The notes: generated by a model from the sequence alone, not told the origin. Positions 32,649-42,446 are shown, counted from the first letter of the stretch. The stretch is 64,000 nt of DNA from Hoeflea sp. BAL378 (GCF_000759435.1 NZ_JRJG01000030.1:1-64000), one strand, 5' to 3'. A program made the numbers and translations.

Positions 32649-33572
32649 ATGAAAGCGGTTGTCATCCATTCTCACGGCGGTCCCGACGCACTCGTCCTCG
32701 AGGATGTGCCCGATCCCATGCCGGGCAGAGGCGAGGCGCTCGTCGCCATCAAGGCGGCAAGCGTCAACGCCGCCGACTGGAAGGTGCGCAGCGGCAACCT
32801 GCCGGTCCCCATCGCCTTTCCGCACATTCTCGGGCGCGATTTTTCCGGCGTTGTCGAAGTCGCCGCCCCCGGTTCGGATCTGCAACCCGGAACCGAAGTC
32901 TATGCGGTCTGCCCGCCAGGACAGGAAGGCGGCTATGCCGAAAAGATCGCGATTGACGCGCGCTACCTTGCCCGCAAGCCGAAGAACCTGTCGCATGTGG
33001 AGGCGGCATCGATCGGACTTGCCGCCCTCACCGCCCTCGTCTCCCTGGAAGACACGCTGGACTTGAAGCGCAGCGAGAAAATCCTGATACAGGGTGGGGC
33101 CGGTGGCGTCGCCGGCATTGCGATCCAGCTTGCGCACCATCTTGGCGCTGAGGTCGTGACGACAGCGCGGGCCGGGAACCACGCTTATGTGCGCAGCCTC
33201 GGCGCGGACCACGTCATCGACTACACGCAAGAGGATCCATCAACGCTTCTCGGCGATTGCGACGCCGCCTTCGACACGGTCGGCGGCGCCTGCGTGGCTC
33301 AGTGTTTTGCGGCGTTGAAGCCGGGCGGACGCGCGGCCTTCATTGCCGGCGGGGCGCAAGCGCCGGAATCGCCGCGCGACGACGTTGTTGCCCTGCGACC
33401 GGCCGTCGGCCGCAGCCGCGCGCTGATGGATCGCGTCACCGCCTATATTGAGGCAGGCGTCATCAGGGTCCCCGAAATAACCATCATGGCCCTGTCCGAA
33501 GCTGCACGCGCTCACGAACTCAGCGAAGCCAAACATGTTCGCGGCAAGCTGGTCTTCGAGATCGGCAGGTGA
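32649..33572 (+). CDS. Zinc-independent NADPH:quinone oxidoreductase-like MDR protein
   Basis: A 307-residue medium-chain dehydrogenase/reductase: GroES-like N-domain with GRDFSGVVE (about 62-70), then a Rossmann domain with GGAGGVAG. No structural-zinc cysteine cluster is present, as in quinone oxidoreductases. It uses NADPH to reduce quinones or activated alkenes. It is divergent from the RidA operon and followed by an IS630 remnant, so it may be a stand-alone gene. Confidence 0.85.
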   Translation: MKAVVIHSHGGPDALVLEDVPDPMPGRGEALVAIKAASVNAADWKVRSGNLPVPIAFPHILGRDFSGVVEVAAPGSDLQPGTEVYAVCPPGQEGGYAEKIAIDARYLARKPKNLSHVEAASIGLAALTALVSLEDTLDLKRSEKILIQGGAGGVAGIAIQLAHHLGAEVVTTARAGNHAYVRSLGADHVIDYTQEDPSTLLGDCDAAFDTVGGACVAQCFAALKPGGRAAFIAGGAQAPESPRDDVVALRPAVGRSRALMDRVTAYIEAGVIRVPEITIMALSEAARAHELSEAKHVRGKLVFEIGR

Positions 33573-33612
33573 GCAAAGCCGCCGCGTAAAATAGGGCCAG
33601 CCATCGCGTTCG

Positions 33613-34060
33613 AAGCTCGACCCGCACGGCGATTATATTCTTGGCCTCCTTGAAGCGACGCCGGACATCGCGCGTGCCGAGATCGGTGAACGCCTTGTTT
33701 GGAGCGCTGTGTGTGGGCGGCTCCCCTGACGGTCTGGCTGTTTCTCGACCGCTGCGGCATCACGTTGAAAAAAGATGGCGCATGCCACCTCATTGACGAG
33801 ACCGCGGCATAGGCGAAGATGGCGCGGCTGCACGGACGCAGCCTGCGCGGCGAGGGAGGCCGGGCGGCGCTGCCTTCCTGGCCCATATAGACCAGATTCT
33901 TGCGCCTGAGCTTCGTCTCGAAGCTCAAGGCCCTTCGGCGAAAATCGGCAACCCGAAAAGCCCACGACCTCCGATCCATCGTGGTCGGTTCCCTCGCAGC
34001 ATTTACGCCCTCCGAATGCAGCCAGTCTCTCGAAGCGGCCGGATATGGATCCGTAGCAAG
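33613..34060 (+). pseudogene. IS630-family transposase remnant
   Basis: Broken plus-strand frames read in order KLDPHGDYILGLLEATPDI, LTVWLFLDRCGITLKKDGA, MARLHGRSLRGEGGRAALP and SLAAFTPSECSQSLEAAGY. These are recognisable pieces of IS630-family transposases from the N-terminal helix-turn-helix end to the C-terminus. Large parts, including much of the DDE core, are deleted and the frame changes several times. It is a relic filling most of the gap between the quinone reductase gene and the ABC operon. Confidence 0.7.
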
Positions 34061-34212
34061 TCGAACCTGCTCGAGATCTTTGCTTCTTTTCCTGTCCGTT
34101 CTGTCTCGGTCCGGACTCTGATCGGCTGTTGGGGCATTTCGCAGCGGCACGTCTACGGCTCTCAAAAAAAGCGCTTGCGGAGTCGGAAAAATGCATTATG
34201 GTTCGATTACAA

Positions 34213-34230
34213 GAATATTCCATGGAATTG
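34213..34230 (+). promoter_or_regulatory. Candidate MarR operator before the ABC binding-protein operon
   Basis: GAATATTCCATGGAATTG contains the 10-bp palindrome TTCCATGGAA. It shares GAATATTCCA with the region just upstream of the marR-like gene (42939-42948). The site lies about 27-44 bases before the operon start codon, suitable for repression. This is inference from sequence matching. Confidence 0.4.
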
Positions 34231-34256
34231 GACCATAACACAGAGGGGTAAATGTC

Positions 34257-35849
34257 ATGTCCGATTGCGTTTCGACCACCAAGACCGACGCCATGCAGTC
34301 CGCATTCGGTCTGCATCGCCGCGACCTGCTCAAGGCAAGCGTGGCAGCAGGGGCGCTTGGCCTTTTTCTTTCTCCCATGGCGTCCTCCCTTGCCCGCGCT
34401 GCCGAGCCGAAGCGGGGCGGAACGCTGCGTCTGGCCTATACCAGCGGCACGGTCCGGGAATCGCTTGACCCGGCCCGCGCCAGCATGGGCAACGACACCA
34501 TGTACTGCGCCAACATCTATGACCGCCTAGTCCGCATCGAGAACGATTTCACCGTCAGCGCCGAGCTGGCGGAGAGCTGGGAGGCCAGCGCCGAGGGTTC
34601 TGTCTGGACATTCTCCCTGCGCGATGGCCTCAAGTTCTCCGACGGCACCGATCTGACCACGGAAGACGTCGCCTATTCCTTCACGCGGATCCTCGACAAG
34701 GAGACCGGTTCGCCTGGCTTCGGCGTCCTGTCGCAGACGCTGGACGCCGCCGGCATCGAGGTGATCGATCCGCGCACGATCGCCTTCAAGCTCAAGGCGA
34801 CCAACAGCCAGTTCCCGCTGCAGATCGCGACGCGGAATTTCGCCATCGTCAAGAAGGGCACCACCGAGTTCACCGTCGAGACCGCGATCGGGTCCGGCCC
34901 CTTCCGGCTGGTGAGCTTCGTGCCCGGCGAGAGCTGGGAGCTGGTGCGCAACGACCACTACTGGCGCTCGGGCCTGCCGCTTCTGGACGGCATCCGTCAG
35001 GTCAATATCGTCGAGCCCGCGACGCTCATTCAATCGCTGGTCTCGGGCCAGATGGATGTGATCGGCCAGGTCGGTCCCGCACAGGCCAAGCAGGTGGAGA
35101 CCGCTCAGGACGCCAAGCTGGTGACCAGCGCGAATTCCGGCTTCATGTATGTGGTGATGGATCTCACCCAGGCGCCGTTCAACGATCCCCGGGTCGTCAA
35201 GGCGGTCAAGCTCGCCGTCGATCGGCAGGTGTTGCTGAACCTCGTTTTCCAGGGCTACGGCACGCTCACCAGCGACGTCAACATCTGGCCGGACCATGCG
35301 TCCTATCCGCCGGCGCTCGGCTTGCGCGCACAGGACATCGACCAGTCGAAGGCCCTGCTGGCCGAGGCCGGCTATCCCGACGGCCTGGACCTTCAGCTTT
35401 TCACCTCGCCAAGCCTCGCCGGAATGGTCGAGATGGCCACGGCGTTCGGCGAAGTGGTCAAGCCGGCCGGCATCCGCGTCGCCATCCAGCAGGAGAATGC
35501 CGGCACCTACTGGAGCCAGGTCTGGCAGACCAAGCCGATGTATGTCAGCTACAGCGGCACCCGTCCGCCGGTCGCCACCATCTCCAATCTCTATTCGACG
35601 ACGCCGGCCTATGCCGAGACCAAGCTCAACAACCCGGAGATCGACAGGCTGTTGGCTGAGGTTCGCCAATCGCTGGATGTGAAGGAGCAGAACGAGCTGC
35701 TGCAAAACGCCTGGCAGATTGTCGCCGATGAATCGGGGGCAAGCATCTCCTTCGCGCTCAATGTCCTCTGGGGCATGCGGAACACGGTCGAAGGGGTGCG
35801 GACGCACACCGAAGACAATCTGCAGTTCCACGAGGCCTATCTGGCCTGA
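34257..35849 (+). CDS. ABC transporter solute-binding protein, family 5, Tat-exported
   Basis: A 530-residue SBP_bac_5 (peptide/nickel/opine-type) binding protein. The N-terminus has a twin-arginine motif HRRDLLKAS (about 20-28) and a hydrophobic segment ending AARA, so it is exported folded through Tat. The mature protein shows LAESWEASAEG, GLKFSDGTDLTTEDVAYSF and the usual C-terminal hinge. The ribosome binding site AGAGGGG precedes ATG 34257 (ATG 34252 is out of frame). It is the first gene of an operon with two permeases, a fused ATPase and three enzymes. Confidence 0.9.
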   Translation: MSDCVSTTKTDAMQSAFGLHRRDLLKASVAAGALGLFLSPMASSLARAAEPKRGGTLRLAYTSGTVRESLDPARASMGNDTMYCANIYDRLVRIENDFTVSAELAESWEASAEGSVWTFSLRDGLKFSDGTDLTTEDVAYSFTRILDKETGSPGFGVLSQTLDAAGIEVIDPRTIAFKLKATNSQFPLQIATRNFAIVKKGTTEFTVETAIGSGPFRLVSFVPGESWELVRNDHYWRSGLPLLDGIRQVNIVEPATLIQSLVSGQMDVIGQVGPAQAKQVETAQDAKLVTSANSGFMYVVMDLTQAPFNDPRVVKAVKLAVDRQVLLNLVFQGYGTLTSDVNIWPDHASYPPALGLRAQDIDQSKALLAEAGYPDGLDLQLFTSPSLAGMVEMATAFGEVVKPAGIRVAIQQENAGTYWSQVWQTKPMYVSYSGTRPPVATISNLYSTTPAYAETKLNNPEIDRLLAEVRQSLDVKEQNELLQNAWQIVADESGASISFALNVLWGMRNTVEGVRTHTEDNLQFHEAYLA

Positions 35850-35891
35850 TCGGAAACTTAGGCGTCACCGCAGCATAACGGACCCCTCTCC

Positions 35892-36887
35892 ATGGCCTTG
35901 CAGGATACAGCAACAGAGACGCGTGGCGCCGCCGGGGCCCGTATCCTGTCGGTCGTGGCGGGGCGGCTCTGCTTCGCGGCGATCACCATTCTGGTGATGT
36001 CCATTGTCACGTTTGCCTCGACCAACCTCCCGCCCGAGGACATTGCCCGCAATGCGCTGGGGCGGGAGGTGAGCCAGGAGCAACTGGAGAGCTACATCAG
36101 CGCCAATGGCTTGGACCGGTCGATGCCCGTGCGCTACGTGGAATGGCTGTCCGCGCTGGTGACCGGCGATTTCGGCGTCTCGACCGTGACGGGTCGCAAC
36201 GTCAGCGCCGATATAATGCCGAAACTCGGCAACACGCTCATCCTGGCATTGTTCACCCTGGCCATAAGCCTGCCCCTGGCCCTTGGCCTGGCCGTCTACA
36301 TGGCTCTGCGCACCGGGGCGTGGCAGGATGTCACCCTGCTCATGGTGACGACCGTCTTCACGGCAGTTCCTGAATTCGTGACGGGACTGGCGCTGATCCT
36401 GCTCTTCGGCGTGCTTCTCAACTGGCTGCCGATCGACAGCACCGGGCTCATCTTCGGCACCGGGATGCAGCGCGTCAGCGCCTATGTGCTTCCCATCGTG
36501 ACGATGGTGCTGGTCACCGCTCCCTACACGATCCGGATTGCGCGATCCGCAATCCGCGAGTCGCTGGCCTCCGAGCACACGCGGTCTGCAATCCTCAATG
36601 GTCTGTCCCGCAGACGCATACTGTCGGCCTATGTGGTGCTTCCCGCCGCCGTGCCGATCATCAACACGCTCGCGCTCAACCTCGTCTATCTCATCAGCGG
36701 CGTCGTGGTGATCGAGAACGTGTTCAACTTCCCCGGCATCGGCCGCCGCCTCGTGGAGGCCATCACCACCGGGGATACGGTGACCGTTCAGGCGATTGCG
36801 GTCCTGATGGGCGCAATGTTCATCTTCATCAATTTTTGCGCCGATCTGCTTGCGGCCTACGTCAATCCGAAGTTGCGTGCGAAATGA
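35892..36887 (+). CDS. ABC transporter permease (DppB-type)
   Basis: A 331-residue inner-membrane permease with six membrane segments and the BPD_transp_1 region. The cytoplasmic EAA-like loop SAIRESLASEHTRSAILNGL is followed by VIENVFNFPGIGRRLVEAI, typical of DppB/OppB. The gene begins 42 bases after the binding-protein gene and overlaps the next permease by ATGA. Confidence 0.88.
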   Translation: MALQDTATETRGAAGARILSVVAGRLCFAAITILVMSIVTFASTNLPPEDIARNALGREVSQEQLESYISANGLDRSMPVRYVEWLSALVTGDFGVSTVTGRNVSADIMPKLGNTLILALFTLAISLPLALGLAVYMALRTGAWQDVTLLMVTTVFTAVPEFVTGLALILLFGVLLNWLPIDSTGLIFGTGMQRVSAYVLPIVTMVLVTAPYTIRIARSAIRESLASEHTRSAILNGLSRRRILSAYVVLPAAVPIINTLALNLVYLISGVVVIENVFNFPGIGRRLVEAITTGDTVTVQAIAVLMGAMFIFINFCADLLAAYVNPKLRAK

Positions 36888-37801
36888 GTGCCATCGATGA
36901 AATCGGAACCGTCGCCGAGACGCCTGTCCCCGGCGGCCAACAGCAGCGCCTGTGGACCTCGCTGACCGCCAGCACCAGCGGAACCGTCGGCCTGACGCTC
37001 TCGGTGCTCATGCTGGCGATCATTGTGCTCGGACCGTTCCTTGCGCCATACTCTCCGACCCAGATCGGCCTCGGCATGCCCAACGATGCGCCGTCCTGGA
37101 GCCATGTGTTCGGAACCGATGAACTCGGGCGCGACATCCTGAGCCGCTTCCTGTCCGGAGGCGGATCGGTGTTGCTGGTGCCCCTTCTTGCGGTGACCCT
37201 GGCCACGCTTGTCGGCGGCGGCCTGGGCGTCCTCGGCGGCTATGCCTCCGTACAGTCGCGCCTGCGATGGCTGGACCAGTTGATCAGCAGCGTCTTTGAC
37301 CTCACGCTGGCGCTGCCGCCCTTGTTGCTGGCGCTTGTGCTGATCGCAGGATTCGGCACGTCGCATATGACCATGATCTTCGCGGTGGCGCTGATCTTCG
37401 CTCCGCGCACGGGGCGCATCCTGCGCGGGGCAACGCAGGCCGTGGTCACCAGCGATTATATAACGGCCGCCCAGGCGCGCGGCGAAGGCCTTCCCTACAT
37501 CCTGGTTCGCGAACTGCTTCCCAACATCGCAACCACCGTCATCGCCGAGTTCACGCTGCGCATGACATGGGCCGTGATCTTCGTGGCGGCCTTGAGCTTC
37601 CTCGGCCTCGGCGCCCAGCCTCCCTCATCCGACTGGGGCCTGATGGTGGCGCAGGCGCGCTCCTTCATCACGGTGTCGCCGCTGGCGGTGCTGGCGCCGG
37701 CCACCGGAATCGCTGTGTTGTCGGTGTCGCTCAACCTGGTCGCGGATGCCCTGTCGCAGCATCTGGATCCCGCTTCGCGCCGAAAAGGGGCGACAGTGTA
37801 A
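36884..37801 (+). CDS. ABC transporter permease (DppC-type)
   Basis: A 305-residue second permease. The N-terminal OppC-like region and motif GTDELGRDILSRFLSGG (about 81-97) are diagnostic of DppC/OppC, and the EAA loop is near SDYITAAQARGEGLPYI. The start is ATG 36884 (ATGA overlap). It ends in TAATG with the ATPase gene, so translation is coupled. Confidence 0.88.
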   Translation: MSAIDEIGTVAETPVPGGQQQRLWTSLTASTSGTVGLTLSVLMLAIIVLGPFLAPYSPTQIGLGMPNDAPSWSHVFGTDELGRDILSRFLSGGGSVLLVPLLAVTLATLVGGGLGVLGGYASVQSRLRWLDQLISSVFDLTLALPPLLLALVLIAGFGTSHMTMIFAVALIFAPRTGRILRGATQAVVTSDYITAAQARGEGLPYILVRELLPNIATTVIAEFTLRMTWAVIFVAALSFLGLGAQPPSSDWGLMVAQARSFITVSPLAVLAPATGIAVLSVSLNLVADALSQHLDPASRRKGATV

Positions 37802-39660
37802 TGGGCGCCTGGACGACGATGGACGAGCAGAGAACGGAGGCCACGGATTTGCCGAACCCCCTGGGACAGGATGCGGACGCCTTGCGCATAAGCGGACTGA
37901 CGCTCGCCTACAGAACGCCGGACAACCGGCTGAACGAGGTGGTGCGCGGCGTCGACCTGACCTTGCGCCGGGGCGAGATTCTCGGCCTGGTCGGCGAGTC
38001 GGGCTGTGGCAAGTCGACCACCGCTCTCGCGGCCATCGGCTTTCGCAGCGCCGACATCCGGGTGCTGGGCGGCGAGGCTCTGCTGGGCGCGGATGACCTT
38101 CTGTCGATGCCGCGCGAGGCCTTGCGCGCCATCTGGGGCAAGCGCGTCGCATTCGTGGCGCAACAGGCCGGCCTGGCGCTGAACGCCTCCCTGCCCATCG
38201 GCCGGCTGCTCGCCGACCCGATCCAGAAGCACCTCGGTCTCACGGGCGAGGTGCTGCGCCGCTACCAGATCGAGCTTCTCCGACGCGTCGAGATCAGGGA
38301 TCCGGAGCAGGCGCTGGCGAAATTTGTGTTTCAGTTCAGCGGCGGCCAGCAGCAGCGTCTGGCGATCGCGATCGCGCTGTCATGCCGGCCCGAGATTCTC
38401 GTCCTGGACGAGCCGACGACCGGCCTGGACGCCACCACCCAGGCCCATATCTCGGCGCTGCTGGTGACGCTCGTGCGCGAGGGCGGCGTCAGCGTGATCT
38501 ATGTCAGCCACGACCTGGCCCTGCTGCACGACATCGCCGACCGCATCGCGGTGATGTATGCGGGCGAGATCGTCGAGATCGGCGATGCCGACGACATCGT
38601 CACGGCGCCGCGTCATCCCTATACGCGCGCGCTGATGATGGCTGCCCCCAGCATCAGGACGCCGGGCATGGTCGCCGGGATCCCGGGCCGTCCGCCCCTG
38701 TCGACGGTTCGCGGCGGCTGCGGCTTTGCGCCCAGATGCCGCTACGTTCTCGACGCCTGCACGCGCCAGGACGTGGCCCTGCTCGCCCGCGGCGGCCACC
38801 CGGTGCGCTGCCTGCGCGCCACCGAACTGCCACCCGGCGCGCCGGGCCTTGCCCCGCTCGAATCCGTCCCGGTGGGCGATGTCGTGCTGAAGGTGAGCGA
38901 TCTGGTCTGCCAGTACTCCAAATGGATGACGCCGACCGTGCGCGGCGTCAGTCTCGAGGTAAGGCACGGCGAAACGATCGGCATCATTGGCGAGAGCGGG
39001 AGCGGCAAGTCCACGTTTCTGAGGGGCATTGCGGGTCTTCTGCCGCCGACGTCCGGGAGGGTCGAATTCCGCGGCAAGCCGCTGGCAGGCTCGGTCGCGG
39101 ACCGGCATCGCGCCGAGCGCAGGGACCTGCAACTGATCTTCCAGAACCCCGATTCCTCGCTCAATCCGCGCCAGACGGTCGGCGCGATCCTCAAGCGCCC
39201 CATTCGGCTGTTCCGTGGCCGCCTCGACCACGCGCAGGAACATGCCCTGCTCGAGCGCCTGCTCGACGATGTGCAATTGCCGCGCGCCGTTCTGCATCGC
39301 TACCCGGCTGAACTCTCCGGCGGCCAGAAACAGCGCATTGCGATCGCGCGGGCATTTGCCGCCGACCCGGCCGTGCTCCTGTGCGACGAGATCACCTCTG
39401 CCCTGGATGTTTCGGTGCAGGCCTCCATCCTGGAAATCCTGGTCAGGCTTTCGCACGAGCGTGGCGTCGCCACGATCTTCGTGAGCCACGACCTGGCCGT
39501 CGTCAGGATGCTGGCGGCGACGACACTGGTGATGCGCAATGGCGCCCTCGTCGAGGCCGGGCCGACCGCCGAGCTGTTCCGGTCTCCGCACCATGACTAC
39601 ACGAGGACCCTCCTGGCCGCCGTCCACGACCTTCCGCGCGGCGCGTTGCCGCAACCTTAG
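37801..39660 (+). CDS. ABC transporter ATPase, fused DppD-DppF type
   Basis: A 619-residue protein with two ABC domains. Domain one has Walker A GESGCGKST (about 65-73), signature FSGGQQQR (near 180) and Walker B LVLDEPTTGLD, then the OppD C-terminal Cys-rich stretch (CGFAPRCRYVLDAC). Domain two has Walker A GESGSGKST (near 397), signature LSGGQKQR (near 505) and LLCDEITSALD. It powers the transporter formed by the two preceding permeases. ATG 37801 overlaps the previous stop by one base; the longer frame upstream is a shadow of the permease. Confidence 0.9.
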   Translation: MGAWTTMDEQRTEATDLPNPLGQDADALRISGLTLAYRTPDNRLNEVVRGVDLTLRRGEILGLVGESGCGKSTTALAAIGFRSADIRVLGGEALLGADDLLSMPREALRAIWGKRVAFVAQQAGLALNASLPIGRLLADPIQKHLGLTGEVLRRYQIELLRRVEIRDPEQALAKFVFQFSGGQQQRLAIAIALSCRPEILVLDEPTTGLDATTQAHISALLVTLVREGGVSVIYVSHDLALLHDIADRIAVMYAGEIVEIGDADDIVTAPRHPYTRALMMAAPSIRTPGMVAGIPGRPPLSTVRGGCGFAPRCRYVLDACTRQDVALLARGGHPVRCLRATELPPGAPGLAPLESVPVGDVVLKVSDLVCQYSKWMTPTVRGVSLEVRHGETIGIIGESGSGKSTFLRGIAGLLPPTSGRVEFRGKPLAGSVADRHRAERRDLQLIFQNPDSSLNPRQTVGAILKRPIRLFRGRLDHAQEHALLERLLDDVQLPRAVLHRYPAELSGGQKQRIAIARAFAADPAVLLCDEITSALDVSVQASILEILVRLSHERGVATIFVSHDLAVVRMLAATTLVMRNGALVEAGPTAELFRSPHHDYTRTLLAAVHDLPRGALPQP

Positions 39661-39761
39661 CCACGGCCGCAGGCGAAGCAGGCGCGACTGCGGGCCCACC
39701 GGCCCCGAACGCAAGCCTTCGCCCTGCCAATCAACCCATCAACACCCCAAAGGAGACCATC

Positions 39762-40088
39762 ATGGCCACAATCGATCCATCCAAGAAACTGCTCACCCTG
39801 ATCAACGTCGTCGAGGTGGACCCCTCCAAATGCGACGAGGTGGTCAAGATGTTCGTCGATGCGACGACCGCGGTGATGTCGGGCCTCGACGGCTTCGTCT
39901 CGTCGAGCATCCATCGCAGCCTCGACGGCAAGCAGGTCATCAACTACGCGCAGTGGGAAAGCGAAGCCGCCCTGGAGGCCGCCCGCAACAATCCCGACAC
40001 CCACATCTACTACCAGCAGATGGACGCCTACGCCAAGAGCTACAATCCCATGCTCACCACCGTGATCGACAGCCAGGGCCACAAATAG
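39762..40088 (+). CDS. Antibiotic biosynthesis monooxygenase (ABM) domain protein
   Basis: A 108-residue ferredoxin-like alpha-beta barrel: LTLINVVEVDPSKCDEVVKM at the start, MSGLDGFVSSSIHRSLDG in the middle and YAQWESEAALEAA near the end match the ABM family. Members are small cofactor-free oxygenases or heme/ligand-binding proteins. A strong ribosome binding site (AAAGGAG) precedes ATG 39762. It lies between the transporter ATPase and a 2-hydroxyacid dehydrogenase in the same direction. Confidence 0.75.
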   Translation: MATIDPSKKLLTLINVVEVDPSKCDEVVKMFVDATTAVMSGLDGFVSSSIHRSLDGKQVINYAQWESEAALEAARNNPDTHIYYQQMDAYAKSYNPMLTTVIDSQGHK

Positions 40089-40117
40089 GCCGGACGAACG
40101 GCTGCGACACACCGCTT

Positions 40118-40132
40118 CCCGCACTTCGCGGG
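40118..40132 (+). promoter_or_regulatory. Short hairpin between ABM and hydroxyacid dehydrogenase genes
   Basis: CCCGC (40118-40122) pairs with GCGGG (40128-40132) around ACTTC. There is no following U tract, so it is probably an RNA processing or stabilising hairpin and not a terminator. Function is inferred only. Confidence 0.3.
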
Positions 40133-40179
40133 GGCGGACCCAACCGACCCGTTTCAAACAGACATGTAGGACGAACTCG

Positions 40180-41190
40180 ATGCCAATTCCCACGAGCACG
40201 ATTGATTTTCTCGGAATGGAGGATTTCGACGGTATCTTCGATCACGCCGTTCAGGCGCTGCGCGCGCAGGGCCACGACGTCGGACGGTACACGGACGGAA
40301 GCGCCTATCTCGCTTCGGGCCGCCTGAACCGGGCGGACGTCATCGTCGATGTCGACGTCCTGCAGATCGGCGCCCGGGAAATGGACGCGGCGACGCGCCT
40401 TCGCGCCCTGATCTCGCCGGTGATCGGCACCGAGGAATTCGATCACGAGGCAGCCACCGCGCGGAGCATCCTGATCGCCAACGGACAGACCGTCGAGAAC
40501 TACACCAGCATGGCCGAAGCAGGCATCATGCTCATCCTCGCGTCGCTCTACGAGTTCGACCGGGCTCTCACCTTCATCACCAATCCGTCGGCCCGCCCCG
40601 GATATCCGCGCGCCCGCACGCTGCGCGGACGCACCGTCGGCATCATCGGACTGGGCAAGATCGGCCTGGCGATGGTCGAGCGGCTCAAGGGCTTCGAGTG
40701 CGCCGTGCAGGCCCATGTCCGCACCCCGCGCTCCTTGCCCGATGGCGTGGCGGCTGCATCGCTCGACGATCTGCTGCGCACCAGTGACGTGGTGGTGGTC
40801 GCCACCGAACTCAACGATCAGACGCGCGGCATGCTCGGCGCCGACAAGCTCGCGCTGATGAAACCCGACGCCGTGTTCGTGAACATCGCACGCGGGGCGA
40901 TAACCAACGACCTGGCGCTGGCCAACCTCGCCACCGAGCGGCCCGAGATGCGGCTGGCGCTCGACGTGTTCGATCCCGAACCGCTCAGCCCGGGTAGCCC
41001 GCTGCGCGACCTTCCGAACGCCATCCTCACCCCGCACATGGTCGGCCACACCAAGGACACCTTCGATCGCATGCCGCTGATCCTGCTCGAGAACGTCGAG
41101 CGGGTCCTGACCGGCCGCGTGCCGCAATTCGTCTGCAATCCCGCCGTGATCGAGGCTTGGAGCGCCAAGTGGCGGGGAGCGTCGAACTGA
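40180..41190 (+). CDS. D-isomer-specific 2-hydroxyacid dehydrogenase
   Basis: A 336-residue NAD(P)-dependent dehydrogenase. Nucleotide motif GLGKIG (157-162); catalytic Arg238 (NIARGA), Glu267 (DVFDPEP) and His286 (LTPHMVGHT) are all present. It interconverts a D-2-hydroxyacid and 2-ketoacid. The stop overlaps the start of the M24-fold gene (TGATG). The substrate probably derives from what the preceding Opp-type transporter imports. Confidence 0.85.
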   Translation: MPIPTSTIDFLGMEDFDGIFDHAVQALRAQGHDVGRYTDGSAYLASGRLNRADVIVDVDVLQIGAREMDAATRLRALISPVIGTEEFDHEAATARSILIANGQTVENYTSMAEAGIMLILASLYEFDRALTFITNPSARPGYPRARTLRGRTVGIIGLGKIGLAMVERLKGFECAVQAHVRTPRSLPDGVAAASLDDLLRTSDVVVVATELNDQTRGMLGADKLALMKPDAVFVNIARGAITNDLALANLATERPEMRLALDVFDPEPLSPGSPLRDLPNAILTPHMVGHTKDTFDRMPLILLENVERVLTGRVPQFVCNPAVIEAWSAKWRGASN

Positions 41191-42377
41191 TGGAGCCGTC
41201 GCGCTTCGCCCGCATGAGCGGGGCCGAGATCGAGCGGCGGCACGCGCGTCTCACCGCCGCCGCCGATGCGCTGCGGCTGGACGCGATCGTGGCCGTCGGC
41301 GACGAAGACGACATGTCGGGCTATGTGCGCTGGTTTACCGACGAGCCGGTGAGTTCGTACCGGACGGTGGTGATGTTCGTGCCCGGCGAGGGCGTCACCG
41401 TGATCGAACACGGCAATGCGGACGGCTTCCGGACCCACGACCGCGCTGCGGCGGATTATCCGGGCGTTGTCGGCATCGCCACCGTCGCGTCGTTCCAGTC
41501 GGTCGCCTACACGGCCGGCCTCGAAGCGGCGACCTTGATCGGGATGGTCCGCAAACGCGGATTCACCCGCATCGGGCTGGCCGGCATGGACAACATGCCG
41601 AACCGCTTCGTGCGCATGATCCATGACGGCCTTGCCGGCGCGGTCACGCTCGAGGACGTCACAGACGACGTCGACGCGATGATGGTGGTCAAGAGCCCCG
41701 AGGAGCTCGAGCACATACGCGCCGCCGCGGCGCTGCAGGACGCCGTATTTGCGGACATCCTGCCGCAGTTGCGGCCGGGCATGCGCGAGATCGACATCAC
41801 GGCGCTCGCCCGATCCGCCTCGCTCGGCCTGGGCGGCGCCGGCGGCGTCATCCTGGCGGGATCGGCCCCGCAGGGACAGTTCGCACCGTTCAAGCTGCCC
41901 AACAGCCAGACGCGCGTCGTCGAGGCGGGGGACTATGTCTCCCTGCTGATCGAGAACGCCGGTCCGTCGGGGCATTTCACCGAGATCGCGCGCAACATCG
42001 TCTTCGGCAAGGCGCTGCCTGTGCTGCTCGAGCCGAGCTCCGAGGCGCATGCGCTGCAGACCAGTATTCTGCGCTCGATGCGGCCCGGCGCCGCCTGCGC
42101 AGATGTGTATGCCGAGCACAACCGTCAGAGGCTTGCGGCCGGCCATCCCGCCGAGACGCGGATCTTCGCCCATGGGCAGGGCTACAATCTGGTCGAGCGG
42201 CCGCTCATCCGGCAGGACGAGCCGATGGCGCTGCTGGCCGGAATGAATCTCGCCGTTCACCCGACGCTGGCCGATTGCCGTAGCTGCTTCGCCGTGATGT
42301 GCGACAATTTCGTGCTCGGCGAAGACGGTTCGATGACGCGGCTTCACCGGACGGAGCAGAAAGTCTTCGAGATCTGA
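41190..42377 (+). CDS. M24 (creatinase/prolidase-fold) hydrolase with altered metal ligands
   Basis: A 395-residue pita-bread-fold protein: creatinase N-terminal domain (about 10-160), then an M24 catalytic domain (about 170-385). The usual Asp-Asp-His-Glu-Glu metal set aligns with Glu255, Glu265 (FTEIAR), His328 (AHGQG), His357 (GMNLAVHP) and Asp372, and the usual catalytic His of HExP is Val335. A dinuclear metallopeptidase mechanism is therefore doubtful. Metal-free relatives such as creatinase and some ectoine hydrolases cleave C-N bonds in small molecules, which fits this catabolic operon. Start ATG 41190 overlaps the previous stop. Confidence 0.75.
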   Translation: MEPSRFARMSGAEIERRHARLTAAADALRLDAIVAVGDEDDMSGYVRWFTDEPVSSYRTVVMFVPGEGVTVIEHGNADGFRTHDRAAADYPGVVGIATVASFQSVAYTAGLEAATLIGMVRKRGFTRIGLAGMDNMPNRFVRMIHDGLAGAVTLEDVTDDVDAMMVVKSPEELEHIRAAAALQDAVFADILPQLRPGMREIDITALARSASLGLGGAGGVILAGSAPQGQFAPFKLPNSQTRVVEAGDYVSLLIENAGPSGHFTEIARNIVFGKALPVLLEPSSEAHALQTSILRSMRPGAACADVYAEHNRQRLAAGHPAETRIFAHGQGYNLVERPLIRQDEPMALLAGMNLAVHPTLADCRSCFAVMCDNFVLGEDGSMTRLHRTEQKVFEI

Positions 42378-42446
42378 CGGACCGATGCGGCCTGGGCCGC
42401 ACTCCGCCGCAGGCGACGACGGCCGCGCCGCGCCGCCCGCCCGCTC

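Noticed and set aside
39600-39761. Terminator after the fused ATPase gene
   Set aside because: Inspection found only weak GC-rich complementarity without a U run; the following ABM gene is likely in the same transcript.
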